Positions 1 through 8,634 of a stretch of DNA of 64,000 nt are shown here, in pieces. The stretch lies in assembly GCF_041200145.1 (NCBI RefSeq), contig NZ_CP165734.1, positions 4,216,001 through 4,280,000 on the forward strand. Reading direction: 5' to 3'. The translations under genes and the position numbers were made by a program. Source of the stretch: Bradyrhizobium sp. LLZ17 (lineage in GTDB: Bacteria; Pseudomonadota; Alphaproteobacteria; Rhizobiales; Xanthobacteraceae). The first letter of the stretch is position 1, and every line of letters starts with the position of its first letter. The notes under the pieces were generated by a model. The model made no database searches, had not been told where the DNA came from, and saw only the letters and a list, made by a program, of their open reading frames with translations.

Positions 1-518
1 CGGGACAGGCGATCGTGCAGATCGGCTGCGGTCATGGCGTCCGTGATCGCAATGCGCTCGGCCATGGCGACGTCGCCGGTATCAAGCCCGACATCCATCT
101 TCATCACCATCACGCCGCTCTCGGCGTCGCCGGCCATGATGGCGCGGTTGATCGGCGCGGCGCCGCGCCAGCGCGGCAGCAGCGAGGCGTGCAGATTGTA
201 GCAGCCGAGCTTCGGCGCATCGAGAATGGCCTGCGGCAGGATCATGCCGTAGGCGACGACGACCGCAGCATCAGCGTCGAACGCGCGGAATTCGTCCAGC
301 GCCTCCGGTGTCTTCAGCGTCTTCGGCGTCAGCACGGGAATGCCGAGCTTTCGCGCGGCTTCTTCCACCGGGGTCGGCTGCAATTGCAGGCCGCGCCGCC
401 CGCCCGGCTTCGGCGCGCGGGTGTAGACGGCGACGATCTCGTGGCCATGCGCGACGAGCTCGAACAGCGTCGGCACGGAGAAGTCGGGCGTGCCCATGAA
501 GATCAGGCGAAGGGGCAT
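1..518 (-). CDS. fmt: Methionyl-tRNA formyltransferase, N-terminal part (cut by window edge)
   Basis: Transfers a formyl group from 10-formyl-tetrahydrofolate to initiator Met-tRNA in the cytoplasm. About 172 N-terminal residues are visible; the C-terminal anticodon-recognition part lies outside the window. The protein begins [13 protein letters not shown], the typical Fmt opening strand. Near residues 121-138 it carries the folate-binding signature [18 protein letters not shown], including the conserved His and the SLLP loop. It lies downstream of def on the same strand, the classical def-fmt pairing, with about 140 bp between them that contain a palindromic repeat. The ATG at 516-518 is chosen because translation from it gives the exact family N-terminus. 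Confidence 0.95.
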   Translation of the reverse strand, partial: MPLRLIFMGTPDFSVPTLFELVAHGHEIVAVYTRAPKPGGRRGLQLQPTPVEEAARKLGIPVLTPKTLKTPEALDEFRAFDADAAVVVAYGMILPQAILDAPKLGCYNLHASLLPRWRGAAPINRAIMAGDAESGVMVMKMDVGLDTGDVAMAERIAITDAMTAADLHDRLS

Positions 519-614
519 GTGAAAAACCTGCGAGAAACGCGATCCACTGACGATCATTCCGGGCGGCTCGAACAGCCGAACTACGGCGCGCAATTGCGCG
601 CCTGAGAATCTCGG

Positions 615-646
615 TTCCGGGTTCGATGCTGCGCATCGCCCCGGAA
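615..646. repeat. Short palindrome between fmt and def
   Basis: An imperfect inverted repeat with outer arms ttccgg / ccggaa and inner arms cgatg / catcg around a short loop. It resembles the REP-like palindromes common in Bradyrhizobium intergenic DNA and could form a hairpin in the def-fmt transcript. Confidence 0.6.
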
Positions 647-657
647 TGACAGATACC

Positions 658-1182
658 CTACTCCCCGCGCTTGGCGGCTTTCTCGAACTTCTTGATCACG
701 CGGTCGCGCTTGAGTTTGGACAGATAGTCGACGAACAGCACGCCGTTGAGATGATCGATCTCGTGCTGGATGCAGGTGGCGTAGATGCCTTCGGCGTCTT
801 CCTCGTGCACCTTGCCGTCGAGATCGGTGAAGCGCACGCGCACCTTGGCGGGGCGTTCGACCTCCTCGTAATATTCGGGGATCGAGAGGCAGCCTTCCTC
901 ATAGACCGACAGCTCCTCGGACGAGGACAGAATTTCCGGATTGATGAAGACGCGCGGCTCCGGATTGGTCTCGCCGTTCTCGTCGCGCTTGGCGAGATCC
1001 ATGGTGATGAGGCGCAGCGGCTGCGCGACCTGGATCGCCGCGAGCCCGATGCCGGGCGCGTCGTACATGGTCTCGAACATGTCGTCGGCAAGCTTGCGGA
1101 TCTCCGGCGTGACCTTCTCGATCGGCTTGGAGACCAGACGCAGCTGCCTGTCGGGCAGGATGATGATTTCTCTGAGGGCCAT
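658..1182 (-). CDS. def: Peptide deformylase
   Basis: Removes the formyl group from the N-terminal methionine of nascent proteins; metal-dependent and cytosolic. The 174-residue length is normal. All three deformylase motifs are present: GIGLAAIQ (about 45-52), EGCLS with the metal-binding Cys (about 96-100), and QHEIDHLNG with the HExxH metal ligands (about 138-146). A basic C-terminal tail ends [11 protein letters not shown]. It is followed by fmt on the same strand, so the enzymes that add and remove the formyl group are encoded together. The divergent rmuC start lies about 170 bp away across an AT-richer stretch that probably holds promoters for both. Confidence 0.97.
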   Translation of the reverse strand: MALREIIILPDRQLRLVSKPIEKVTPEIRKLADDMFETMYDAPGIGLAAIQVAQPLRLITMDLAKRDENGETNPEPRVFINPEILSSSEELSVYEEGCLSIPEYYEEVERPAKVRVRFTDLDGKVHEEDAEGIYATCIQHEIDHLNGVLFVDYLSKLKRDRVIKKFEKAAKRGE

Positions 1183-1352
1183 GGCCGCGATTTAAGCTGC
1201 GCGCCCGATGCGGTCAATGCAGCGAGGAACTCCGTTAACGGTCCGCTAACCATAAAACTTGAGGCTTTGCTAACCGTAAAAATTAAGGGGCCATTAACCA
1301 GAAATGTTCGCTATTCGTTCGCGAAACCCGCCGAATCGGCTAAAAGGCGGCC

Positions 1353-2552
1353 ATGAACGAAATCATCTTCATGCTCGGCGACTGGCCGGTGCGCACCATC
1401 GACGCGCTGATCGGCTTTTGCGCCCTCGTCCTCATCCTGCTGGCAGTGATCGCCGTCGTGATCGCGCGGTCCTCGCGGCGCGGCGCGGAACTCGCGATGG
1501 CCAATGCCATCCGCGCCGACGAGCTCGAGGAGCGCGTCAGGCAGATGCTGCACGCCCAGAGCGAGGCTTCGGGCCGGGTGGATGCCATGACCCAGGCCCT
1601 CGCCGGCCGCCAGGCCGACATGGCGCGCGCGGTGAACGAGCGGCTGGATTCGGTGACCCACCGCGTCGGCCAGTCGATGGAGAACACCACTCGCAACACC
1701 ATGGACAGCCTGCGCGCACTGCACGAGCGTCTCGGCATCATCGACAGCGCGCACAAGAACCTCACCGACCTCACCACCCAGGTCACGACCTTGCGCGACG
1801 TGCTCGCCAACAAGCAGTCGCGCGGCGCGTTCGGCCAGGCGCGCATGGAGGCGATCGTCCAGGACGGCTTGCCGAAGGGCGCCTACGAGTTCCAGTTTAC
1901 GCTCTCGACCGGAAAGCGGCCGGACTGCGTGGTGTTCTTGCCCGACCAGCGCCCGCTCTGCATCGACGCGAAATTTCCGCTGGAGGCGATGACCGCGCTG
2001 CACGACGCCCGCACCGACGAGGAGCGCCGGATCGCCACGCAGCGGCTGCGCGCCGACGTGATGAAGCATGTCAGCGACATCGCCGAGAAATATCTGGTCG
2101 CCGGGGAGACCCAGGAAATGGCGCTGATGTTCGTGCCGTCGGAATCGGTCTACGCCGAGATCCATGACGGTTTCGACGACGTGATCCAGAAAGCCTATCG
2201 CGCCCGCGTGGTGCTGGTGTCGCCCTCGCTGCTGATGCTCGCGATCCAGGTGATGCAGCAGATCATGAAGGACGCGCGCATGCGCGACGCCGCCGACCAG
2301 ATCCGCACCGAAGTGATCAAGCTTGGCGACGACCTCGGCCGCCTCAGGGACCGCGTGCTGAAACTGCAGAAGCATTTTGCCGACGCCAACGAGGACGTGC
2401 GCCAAGTGCTGATCTCCGCCGACAAGATCGAGAAGCGAGCGGGGCGGATCGAGGAGCTCGATTTCAGCAAGACCGACGCCCCCGAAGGCCCGCATTTGGT
2501 GGCCACCGGCGCCGCCGAGCTGTTCCCACGGAAGCTGCAAGCGGGGGAGTGA
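1353..2552 (+). CDS. rmuC: DNA recombination protein RmuC
   Basis: RmuC-family protein of 399 residues, a nuclease-fold protein implicated in limiting DNA inversions at short repeats. A single N-terminal membrane segment lies at about residues 20-40 (hydrophobic run FCALVLILLAVIAVVI). A long predicted coiled coil follows (about 45-145, rich in E/R/A/Q heptads), then the RmuC domain (about 150-370) with the family stretch around KRPDCVVFLPD and CIDAKFPLEAM. It is divergent from def. The role is inferred from the family; the window is rich in palindromic repeats, which such a protein might act near, but nothing here shows that directly. Confidence 0.93.
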   Translation: MNEIIFMLGDWPVRTIDALIGFCALVLILLAVIAVVIARSSRRGAELAMANAIRADELEERVRQMLHAQSEASGRVDAMTQALAGRQADMARAVNERLDSVTHRVGQSMENTTRNTMDSLRALHERLGIIDSAHKNLTDLTTQVTTLRDVLANKQSRGAFGQARMEAIVQDGLPKGAYEFQFTLSTGKRPDCVVFLPDQRPLCIDAKFPLEAMTALHDARTDEERRIATQRLRADVMKHVSDIAEKYLVAGETQEMALMFVPSESVYAEIHDGFDDVIQKAYRARVVLVSPSLLMLAIQVMQQIMKDARMRDAADQIRTEVIKLGDDLGRLRDRVLKLQKHFADANEDVRQVLISADKIEKRAGRIEELDFSKTDAPEGPHLVATGAAELFPRKLQAGE

Positions 2553-2564
2553 GGCCCGGCACAC

Positions 2565-2667
2565 CGTCATGCCCCGCGAAGGCGGGGCATCCAGTACGCC
2601 GCGGCGGTGGTGATTGAGCCGAGATGCCGGTGATTACTGGATCGTCCGCCTTCGCGGACGATGACAG
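2565..2667. repeat. Palindromic repeat family A, copy 1 (full length)
   Basis: About 103 bp made of two hairpins: a left palindrome built on the motif gccccgcgaaggcggggc and a right palindrome built on cgtccgccttcgcggacg. Its boundaries read cgtcat and atgaca. Related copies lie at 12235-12336 and 20705-20807, with the same ccagtac / tactgg inner marks. This copy ends 15 bp before the first GIY-YIG start codon. Confidence 0.8.
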
Positions 2668-2682
2668 CGAGAGGAATGCGGC

Positions 2683-2985
2683 ATGGGGGCACGCTGCTAC
2701 TACGTTTACATCCTCGCCAGCAAGATCGGCGGAACGTTGTATATCGGCGTGACGAATGATCTGATCCGCCGGGTGGCCGAGCATAAATCGAAGCTGATCG
2801 AGAGCTTCACGGAGAAGTACGATGTCGCTCGACTGGTCTATTTCGAGCAGCTCGATGACCCCGAGAACGCCATCAAACGAGAGAAGCGGCTGAAAAAATG
2901 GAAGCGCGCCTGGAAGATCGCGCTAATCGAGAAGGACAATCCGGATTGGAACGATCTTTATGCGGGGATCGCTGGTCCTCCCTAA
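2683..2985 (+). CDS. Small GIY-YIG nuclease-domain protein
   Basis: A 100-residue single-domain protein of the GIY-YIG superfamily (UPF0213/YhbQ-like). The GIY part reads YYVYILAS and is followed by GTLYIGVTNDLIRRVAEHK, which holds the YIG-equivalent and the catalytic Arg. A Glu lies in PENAIKREKRLKKWKRAWK, and the tail is basic. The start ATG fits the family N-terminus. The gene is bracketed by palindromes: a full family A repeat ends 15 bp upstream, and a half repeat in inverted orientation begins 16 bp after the stop. A second, frameshifted relative at 28420-28714 has the same layout. The domain assignment is firm; function and substrate are unknown. Confidence 0.9.
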   Translation: MGARCYYVYILASKIGGTLYIGVTNDLIRRVAEHKSKLIESFTEKYDVARLVYFEQLDDPENAIKREKRLKKWKRAWKIALIEKDNPDWNDLYAGIAGPP

Positions 2986-3000
2986 TTTCGGCCTCTGGAA

Positions 3001-3032
3001 TACTGGGTCGCCCGGTCAAGCCGGGCGACGAC
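3001..3032. repeat. Family A half-repeat downstream of GIY-YIG gene 1
   Basis: The palindrome cgcccggtcaagccgggcg is preceded by tactgggt. Its reverse complement nearly matches the left half of the family A copy at 20705, so it is an inverted half copy placed on the other side of the GIY-YIG gene. Confidence 0.75.
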
Positions 3033-3081
3033 ACCTCCTTTGTGGCCGGCGGGAACGACACCTCCCTTGTGGCCGCCAGAA
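3028..3081. repeat. Two-unit tandem repeat before the MFS gene
   Basis: The unit cgacacctcctttgtggcc is repeated with a 28-bp period; the second copy has cgacacctcccttgtggcc. It lies within 20 bp of the downstream transporter start and may be part of its leader. Confidence 0.6.
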
Positions 3082-3098
3082 TCTGCTAACACCTGCCC

Positions 3099-4457
3099 AT
3101 GACCGCACCCGACGCGACCTCCGCCGCCGGAACAGACACCATCTCGTGGCGCGACAGCCTCGCCGTGTACCTGCAATCGCGGGTGCTGATCGTGCTGTTT
3201 CTCGGCTTCTCCTCCGGGCTGCCGCTGGCGCTGTCGGGGTCGACCTTGCTGGTTTGGATGCGGGAATCCGGCGTCGACCTCGGCACCATCGGGCTGTTCG
3301 CGCTGGTCGGCACGCCGTACACGCTGAAATTCCTGTGGGCGCCGCTGGTGGATGCGCTGCATGTGCCGCTGTTCACCCGCGCGTTCGGCCGGCGGCGCGG
3401 GTGGCTGCTGTTCTCGCAGCTGCTGCTGATCATCGCGATCCTGCTGTTGGCGCTGACCGATCCCGCGCGCTCGCCGTTCTACGTCGCGCTCGGCGCGCTG
3501 CTGGTGGCGACGACGTCGTCGACGCAGGACATCGTGGTCGATGCCTTCCGCGTCGAGAGCCTGCCCGAGAGCGAGCAGGCCGCCGGCATGGCATCCTATG
3601 TCGCGGCCTATCGCATCGGCATGCTGGTCTCGACCGCCGGCGCGCTGTTCATTGTCTCCGGTTTCGAGAGCACCGGCATTGCGCGCGCATCCGCCTGGAC
3701 GTGGGGCTATGTGGTGATGGCAGCGATGGTGCTGATCGGGACGGTCACGGCATTGGTCGCCACCGAGCCCGAGCAATCGGCGCGGGCCGAAGCAGCGACA
3801 CACACCGAGACGGCCTTTGCGCGCGTGCTCCACGCCGCGATCGGCGCCTTCTCGGAATTCCTGTCGCGCAAGGACGCGCTCGCCGCGCTCATCTTCGTCG
3901 TGCTGTTCAAGTTCACCGACGCGTTCTCCGGCACCATGACAGCGCCGTTCGTGATCGACCTCGGGTTCTCCCGCAACGACTATGCCGCGATCGTGAAGGG
4001 CGTCGGCCTCGCCGCGACGCTGATCGGCGGCTTTGCCGGCGGCTTTGTCGCGCGGCGCTATTCGCTGGCGACGTCGCTGTGGATCGGCGGCGTCTTGCAG
4101 GCGCTCGCCAACTTCTCCTTCTCCTGGCTGGCCTTCGTGGGCACCAGCCAATGGGCGCTGGCCTTCGCCATCACCTGCGAGAACTTCACCAGCGCGATCG
4201 GCACCGTGATCTTCGTCGCCTATCTCTCGGCGCTGTGTCAGAACCCGCTGCACACGGCGACGCAATATGCGCTGCTCACCGCGCTGGCGGCAGTTGGACG
4301 AACGTATCTCTCATCGGGTGCGGGCTATGTCGCCAAGGCGACCGGATGGCCGCTGTTCTTCGTGATCTGCGTGCTGGTGGCGATCCCGAGCCTCGTCCTG
4401 CTGACATGGCTGCAGAAGCGACGGCATTTCGAGACGCTGGGGCCGGTGCGGATTTAG
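3099..4457 (+). CDS. AmpG-like MFS transporter
   Basis: Major facilitator of 452 residues with about 12 hydrophobic segments. Family stretches include LFLGFSSGLPLALSGSTLLVWM near residues 30-52 and SSTQDIVVDAFRVE near 141-154, where the TQDI-DA motif is typical of AmpG muropeptide permeases. AmpG proteins import anhydro-muropeptides from the periplasm for cell-wall recycling; transport of that substrate is inferred from family resemblance only. The ATG at 3099 follows a palindrome-rich 110-bp gap after the GIY-YIG gene. A mepA murein endopeptidase lies elsewhere in the window (58.3 kb) but is not linked. Confidence 0.85.
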   Translation: MTAPDATSAAGTDTISWRDSLAVYLQSRVLIVLFLGFSSGLPLALSGSTLLVWMRESGVDLGTIGLFALVGTPYTLKFLWAPLVDALHVPLFTRAFGRRRGWLLFSQLLLIIAILLLALTDPARSPFYVALGALLVATTSSTQDIVVDAFRVESLPESEQAAGMASYVAAYRIGMLVSTAGALFIVSGFESTGIARASAWTWGYVVMAAMVLIGTVTALVATEPEQSARAEAATHTETAFARVLHAAIGAFSEFLSRKDALAALIFVVLFKFTDAFSGTMTAPFVIDLGFSRNDYAAIVKGVGLAATLIGGFAGGFVARRYSLATSLWIGGVLQALANFSFSWLAFVGTSQWALAFAITCENFTSAIGTVIFVAYLSALCQNPLHTATQYALLTALAAVGRTYLSSGAGYVAKATGWPLFFVICVLVAIPSLVLLTWLQKRRHFETLGPVRI

Positions 4458-4479
4458 CAGGGCGCCGCCTCACACTCGG

Positions 4480-4562
4480 CATTGCGAGCGAAGCGAAGCA
4501 ATCCAGAATCTCTCCTCAGAACCAGTCTGGATGCTTCGTCGCAAGGGCTCCTCGCAACGACG
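4480..4562. repeat. Palindromic repeat family B, copy 1
   Basis: About 83 bp with inverted ends cattgcgagcgaagcgaagc and gcttcgtcgcaagg...cgcaacgacg. The internal arms are caatccaga / tctgga. The same element recurs at 27709, 31892 and 62453. It sits between the convergent AmpG-like gene and the small exported protein gene, where its hairpin could help end transcription. Confidence 0.8.
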
Positions 4563-4582
4563 ACGAGAGCAGAGCGGACCCC

Positions 4583-5020
4583 CTACTGCTTCCTCACCAA
4601 ACTCCACTTCGTGATCACGGCTTCGCTCATCTGGCCGGGATCGCTGGCGCAGGCGACTTCGTCGACCTTGACCGAGATCTCCTTGCCGGCAAACGTCTTC
4701 AACTGCGCAGCCTGGGCATCGCCATTGGGGACGAGCTGGAAGGTCTCCGGCCCGGTCTCGAGATTGCACAGCCCGTTCGGCGGCGGCAGGCGGCGCGGCT
4801 CGGACGTGATCTGGTAGGTCGCAACCCTCTTGCCGGCGTTCTTGACGTCGCGCACTTTCATGGTGTTCAGCTCGCCGGAGAGCACCTCGCCGGCGTTGAT
4901 CGGCTTGCCGGGCTTTGAAGGCGGCAACGCCTCGTCGTCCTGCTGCGCGGAGAAGGCCGGGGTCACCAGCACTGTTATCATCGCGGCCAAAGCCAATCGC
5001 GTGGCGAAAAGTTTCGTCAT
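4583..5020 (-). CDS. Small exported protein of unknown function
   Basis: 145 residues with a clear Sec signal peptide: a basic start MTKLFATR, a hydrophobic core LALAAMITVLV and the likely cleavage site AFS-A near residue 25. The mature part contains GEVLSGELNTMKVRDVKNAGKR and two cysteines (in GLCNLETG and EVACASDP) that could form a disulphide. It has no membrane segment after the signal, so a periplasmic location is likely. It resembles the small hypothetical exported proteins seen in Bradyrhizobium genomes; I do not recognise a named family. It lies 27 bp upstream of recR on the same strand, but the content suggests no functional link. Confidence 0.8.
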   Translation of the reverse strand: MTKLFATRLALAAMITVLVTPAFSAQQDDEALPPSKPGKPINAGEVLSGELNTMKVRDVKNAGKRVATYQITSEPRRLPPPNGLCNLETGPETFQLVPNGDAQAAQLKTFAGKEISVKVDEVACASDPGQMSEAVITKWSLVRKQ

Positions 5021-5047
5021 GTGGTCCGTTCCGTAACTTCTGGATTG

Positions 5048-5650
5048 CTAGAACAGGGTCCGCTGCCGCATCGCGGCCGACAGCGTCCCTTCATCGAGAT
5101 AATCAAGCTCGCCACCGACCGGCACACCATGGGCGAGACGCGTTACTTTTACGTTGGCGTCCTGAAGCAGGTCGGTGATGTAGTGCGCTGTGGTCTGGCC
5201 GTCCACCGTCGCGTTCAGCGCCAGGATGATTTCGTGGACTTGCGCATCATGCGCGCGCGCGACCAGCGCGTCGATGGTCAGATCCTGCGGGCCGACGCCG
5301 TCGAGCGGCGACAAGGTCGCCCCTAACACATGGTAACGACCTTGAGTCGCATTGGCCCGCTCCAGCGCCCAGAGATCGGCGACATCGGCGACGACGACGA
5401 TGATCGACGGATCGCGCCGCGGATCGACGCAGACCGTGCAGGGATTTTGGGTGTCGATGTTGCCGCAGGTTCTGCAGACCTGAACCTTGTCGAGCGCCAC
5501 TTGCAGGGCCGAGGACAGCGGCATCATCAGCGCTTCGCGCTTCTTGATCAGATGCAGGGCCGCGCGCCGCGCGGAGCGCGGACCGAGGCCCGGCAGCCGT
5601 GCGAGAAGCTGCACCAGCCGCTCGATTTCGGGACCTGCAACCGCGCCCAT
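5048..5650 (-). CDS. recR: Recombination mediator RecR
   Basis: 200 residues, the usual RecR length. RecR works with RecO/RecF to load RecA on gapped DNA. N-terminal helix-hairpin-helix: [20 protein letters not shown] Cys4 zinc finger follows as [16 protein letters not shown], then a Toprim domain ([13 protein letters not shown]), a further [16 protein letters not shown] stretch and a C-terminal [20 protein letters not shown]. The reading frame is open further upstream, but translation there is arginine-rich shadow sequence overlapping ybaB. The ATG at 5648-5650, one base after the ybaB stop codon, gives the correct N-terminus and suggests translational coupling. It is the last gene of dnaX-ybaB-recR. 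Confidence 0.97.
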   Translation of the reverse strand: MGAVAGPEIERLVQLLARLPGLGPRSARRAALHLIKKREALMMPLSSALQVALDKVQVCRTCGNIDTQNPCTVCVDPRRDPSIIVVVADVADLWALERANATQGRYHVLGATLSPLDGVGPQDLTIDALVARAHDAQVHEIILALNATVDGQTTAHYITDLLQDANVKVTRLAHGVPVGGELDYLDEGTLSAAMRQRTLF

Positions 5651-5651
5651 A

Positions 5652-5972
5652 TTATTGGCCGAACAGCCCCGGCGGCAGGCCGAGCCCGCCGGTGAGCGAC
5701 TGCATCTTTTCCTGCATCGCCGTCTCCGCCTTGCGGCGAGCGTCACCGAGCGCGGTGACCAGAAGGTCCTCCAGCACCTCGCGCTCTTCCGGCTTCATCA
5801 GCGAGGGGTCGATCTTGACGCCCTTGACGTCCATCTTCGCGGTCATCCGCACGGCGACCAGGCCGCCGCCGGAGATACCCTCGACCTCTACATTGGCAAG
5901 CTGCTCCTGCATCTCCTGCATCTTGGATTGCAGCTGCGCCGCCTGCTTCATCATGCCGAGAAAATCAGCCAT
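5652..5972 (-). CDS. ybaB: YbaB/EbfC nucleoid-associated protein
   Basis: 106 residues. A small DNA-binding dimer of the YbaB/EbfC family. It has a helical N-terminus ([20 protein letters not shown]), a central beta region with [19 protein letters not shown], and the typical KIDPSLM...[17 protein letters not shown] segment. It sits between dnaX (24 bp upstream) and recR (1 bp downstream) in the order conserved across proteobacteria. Binding to DNA is known for the family; its specific role here is inferred. Confidence 0.96.
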   Translation of the reverse strand: MADFLGMMKQAAQLQSKMQEMQEQLANVEVEGISGGGLVAVRMTAKMDVKGVKIDPSLMKPEEREVLEDLLVTALGDARRKAETAMQEKMQSLTGGLGLPPGLFGQ

Positions 5973-5995
5973 CGGTGCGTGTCCTCAAAACTGGC

Positions 5996-7834
5996 TCAGA
6001 GATCGTCGCCGTCGGAATCGTCGGGCGGATCGTCACTGCCATAGTCCGCATTAATATTGGTTTCCGGCGTCTCGGGGGCAAGCCTGCGGACCTCGACGAC
6101 CTTCGCACCGGGGAAACGCGACAGCACCTCCTGAACGCGCGGATCGGCTTCCGCGGTACGTGCGTGCTCCTGCTTGGCGGCCTGGTTCACCGAGCGCAGC
6201 GTCGGCTGGCCCTGTTCATTGGAGACGATCACGGTCCAGCGGCGGCCGGTCCAGAGTTCGAACTTGCGTGCGAGCTCGGTGATCATGGTCTTGGAGGCAT
6301 TCGGCTCGAGCGCGATCTCGAGCCGGCCTTCCTCGAAACGGACGAGGCGCATGTCGCTTTCGAGCGCGCCCTTGGTCATCAGGTCGCGTTTCTGGCCGGC
6401 GAGCGCGACGAGCTGGGTGAAGCTCGTGACCCGCAGCGCGGGGGCGGCAGCTTGCGGATCCGGCGCGGGCGCGGCCATCTGCGGCCGGGCGCCGCCGCCG
6501 AACGATGAAGGCGACGAGGTCGGCGCGCGAACAGGCGCCGCCGAGGCAACAGGTGCTGCCGGCGTACTGCGCGCGGCACTGCTGCCGCTCACGACCGGCG
6601 AACCGCCGCCGTTCTGTTCCAGCATTTTGATGGCTTCGTCCGGCGTCGGCAGGTCGGCGACATAGGCGATGCGCACCAGCACCATCTCGGCGGCAGCCGC
6701 CGGGCGCGTCGCGGCCTGCACCTCGGTAATGCCCTTGAGCAGCATCTGCCACATCCGCGACAGCACGCGCATCGAGATCTTGGACGCGAATTCACGTGCG
6801 CGCACGCGCTCGGTCTCGCCATAGGCGACATTGTCCGCGGTCGCCGGCACGATCTTGACGCGGGTGACGAAGTTGACGAATTCGGCGAGATCCGAGAGCA
6901 CCACGATGGGGTCAGCCCCGACGTCGTACTGGTCGCGGAACTCCTTGAAGGCGGCCGCGATGTCGCCACGCGCCAGCGAATCGAAGAGATCGATGACGCG
7001 GGTGCGGTCGGCGAGCCCCAGCATCTGCCTGATAGCATCGGCCTTCACGGTGCCCGCCGCATGCGCGATCGCCTGGTCGAGCAGCGACAGCGAATCACGC
7101 ACGGAACCTTCCGCCGCGCGCGCGATGATGCCGAGCGCCTCGGGCTCGATCTCGACGTTTTCCTTCGCAGCGATGTTGGCGAGGTGCTTCATCAGCACGT
7201 CGGCCTCGACCCGGCGCAGATCAAAACGCTGGCAGCGCGACAGCACGGTCACCGGAACTTTTCGGATCTCTGTCGTCGCGAACACGAATTTGGCGTGCTC
7301 CGGCGGTTCCTCCAGCGTCTTCAGGAAGGCATTGAACGCCGCCGTCGACAGCATGTGGACTTCATCGATGATGTAGACCTTGTAGCGGGCGCTGGCAGGG
7401 GCATAGCGCACGCTGTCATTGATCTGGCGGACGTCGTCGACGCCGGTATGCGACGCCGCGTCCATCTCCAGCACGTCCATGTGCCGGCTTTCCATGATCG
7501 CCTGGCAATGCACGCCCAGTGTCGGCATGTGGACGGTCGGCCCCTTCACCGAGCCGTCCGGGATCTCGTAGTTTAGCGCACGGGCAAGGATGCGCGCGGT
7601 GGTGGTCTTGCCGACGCCGCGGACGCCGGTGAGAATCCACGCCTGCGGAATGCGCCCGGTTTCGAACGCATTGGAGACGGTGCGAACCACGGCTTCCTGG
7701 CCGATCAGATCGTCAAAGCTGGAGGGGCGATATTTGCGTGCCAGCACCCGGTAGGGCGTGCCCGCCGGCGCGCCGAGTGCAAAGCCGGCCTGGCTGGCGC
7801 TATCGGAATTGGGAGGGGCGCCAGCATCGGTCAT
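5996..7834 (-). CDS. dnaX: DNA polymerase III subunit gamma/tau
   Basis: 612 residues. Clamp-loader ATPase and organiser of the replicative polymerase. An AAA+ N-terminal part has Walker A GVRGVGKT at about 70-77, Walker B with DEVHML, and sensor/arginine-finger segments around TLEEPPEHAKFVFATTE and LSRCQRFDLRR. A Pro/Ala/Ser-rich linker (about 415-470) leads to a C-terminal tau-like domain and an acidic tail ending DSDGDDL. The ATG at 7832-7834 is chosen: the frame stays open upstream but would run through the SRP RNA gene and reads as non-protein-like sequence. Only one Cys (GVHCQAIM) remains where the enterobacterial protein has a four-Cys zinc module. First gene of the dnaX-ybaB-recR set. 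Confidence 0.95.
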   Translation of the reverse strand: MTDAGAPPNSDSASQAGFALGAPAGTPYRVLARKYRPSSFDDLIGQEAVVRTVSNAFETGRIPQAWILTGVRGVGKTTTARILARALNYEIPDGSVKGPTVHMPTLGVHCQAIMESRHMDVLEMDAASHTGVDDVRQINDSVRYAPASARYKVYIIDEVHMLSTAAFNAFLKTLEEPPEHAKFVFATTEIRKVPVTVLSRCQRFDLRRVEADVLMKHLANIAAKENVEIEPEALGIIARAAEGSVRDSLSLLDQAIAHAAGTVKADAIRQMLGLADRTRVIDLFDSLARGDIAAAFKEFRDQYDVGADPIVVLSDLAEFVNFVTRVKIVPATADNVAYGETERVRAREFASKISMRVLSRMWQMLLKGITEVQAATRPAAAAEMVLVRIAYVADLPTPDEAIKMLEQNGGGSPVVSGSSAARSTPAAPVASAAPVRAPTSSPSSFGGGARPQMAAPAPDPQAAAPALRVTSFTQLVALAGQKRDLMTKGALESDMRLVRFEEGRLEIALEPNASKTMITELARKFELWTGRRWTVIVSNEQGQPTLRSVNQAAKQEHARTAEADPRVQEVLSRFPGAKVVEVRRLAPETPETNINADYGSDDPPDDSDGDDL

Positions 7835-7937
7835 CGGTCGATCCGCAATGAAATCTCTCTCAGCCGGCTTTGCGGAAAGGAGCGCGCTGGCGGTTTGAGC
7901 CGCCGGCGCAATTCGCTCGAAAAAACGGTAGGAGACT

Positions 7938-8035
7938 GACGAGCGACCCGATCCGGACCTCGTTAGGGCTGCTTCCTTCCGGACCTGACCCGGTTGGCGA
8001 GTGGCTCGTCCACCGCCAATCTCCCGGTGCCTATT
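7938..8035 (-). ncRNA. ffs: Signal recognition particle RNA, small bacterial type (4.5S)
   Basis: Read on the minus strand, the DNA contains the invariant SRP RNA tetraloop/asymmetric-loop core caggtccggaaggaagcagc. It is framed by stem arms gacgagc (8004-8010) and gctcgtc (7938-7944) that pair with each other. The core also matches the bacterial 4.5S consensus in the gggtcagg / ccctaacgaggtccgg flanks. The RNA binds Ffh to target nascent membrane proteins. It lies about 100 bp upstream of dnaX on the same strand, an arrangement seen in related rhizobia. The core is certain; both outer ends are estimated to within about 10 bases. Confidence 0.93.
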
Positions 8036-8164
8036 TGGAGCCAAAAGGGCGGGAAAGCAAGCGGGTATCATCTTGGACGGGCTGGGCTTAGCCTCGATTT
8101 ATCCTTGGCTTGGCATTGGCATGCCTGGCCTCCGGGCAATTCCCGGTGTGCCCAGCCGATAGGC

Positions 8165-8592
8165 TGTGCTTTCACTGCCGAGGGCGCCTTGGAACGCTGC
8201 CGGAACTCCATCGCGGTCGACCAGGGCTCGCCGCACGACCAGGTCGTCAGCTGGCTGACACCAAAGGCGCAGATCCCGCGGCTGAAGAGCGCCGACGATG
8301 CCACCGCCGCGCTCCAGACCGGCCGCGTCGACGCTGTGCCTGATCACCATGGTGTCGCTGACGGTTTTGAAGAAGAATCCTTCGCTCGGCCAGTTTCGTG
8401 CTGCCGACGCCGATTTTCGCCACGACGTCGAATGCCGGCTTCCGCCGCGAGAGCGACAACACCTGACGCGACTACCTCAACACCTGGATCGACTTCAACA
8501 AGGGTCTCGGCTTCATCCGCAACGCGATCGTCACGAACATGGAGCTGATGGGCGTGACCGAAGCGGACATTCCGCCGAGCGTTTCGCTGTAG
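8165..8592 (+). pseudogene. Remnant of an ABC transporter substrate-binding protein
   Basis: Pieces of a periplasmic amino-acid-binding protein (type 3 solute-binding family) are readable but broken among frames. SIAVDQGSPHDQVVSWL and DDATAALQTGRVDA are in one frame. LITMVSLTVLKKNPSLGQ is in the next. A final part with an internal stop before RDYLNTWIDFNKGLGFIRN ends at the tag at 8590-8592. The N-terminal half and signal peptide are missing. It precedes fused remnants of the cognate permease and ATPase, so this is the front of a decayed transporter operon. No functional protein can be made. Confidence 0.75.
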
Positions 8593-8634
8593 GCGATGAG
8601 TTTGAGTCGGACCCTATCCGCTACGCGGTGCGCC

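Noticed and set aside
1311..2570. Long reading frames opposite rmuC and many other genes (for example 12391-13902, 29072-31531, 22813-23964)
   Set aside because: They are antisense shadows created by high GC and strong third-position bias; their translations are rich in His/Arg/Gly and lack known motifs, while the opposite strand encodes complete families.
5651..5746. Longer RecR start
   Set aside because: The extra residues are arginine-rich frame shadow of ybaB; the ATG at 5650 gives the normal 200-residue RecR.
7835..8071. Upstream extension of dnaX to a longer N-terminus
   Set aside because: It would overlap the SRP RNA gene and translate non-conserved sequence; family homology begins after 7834.
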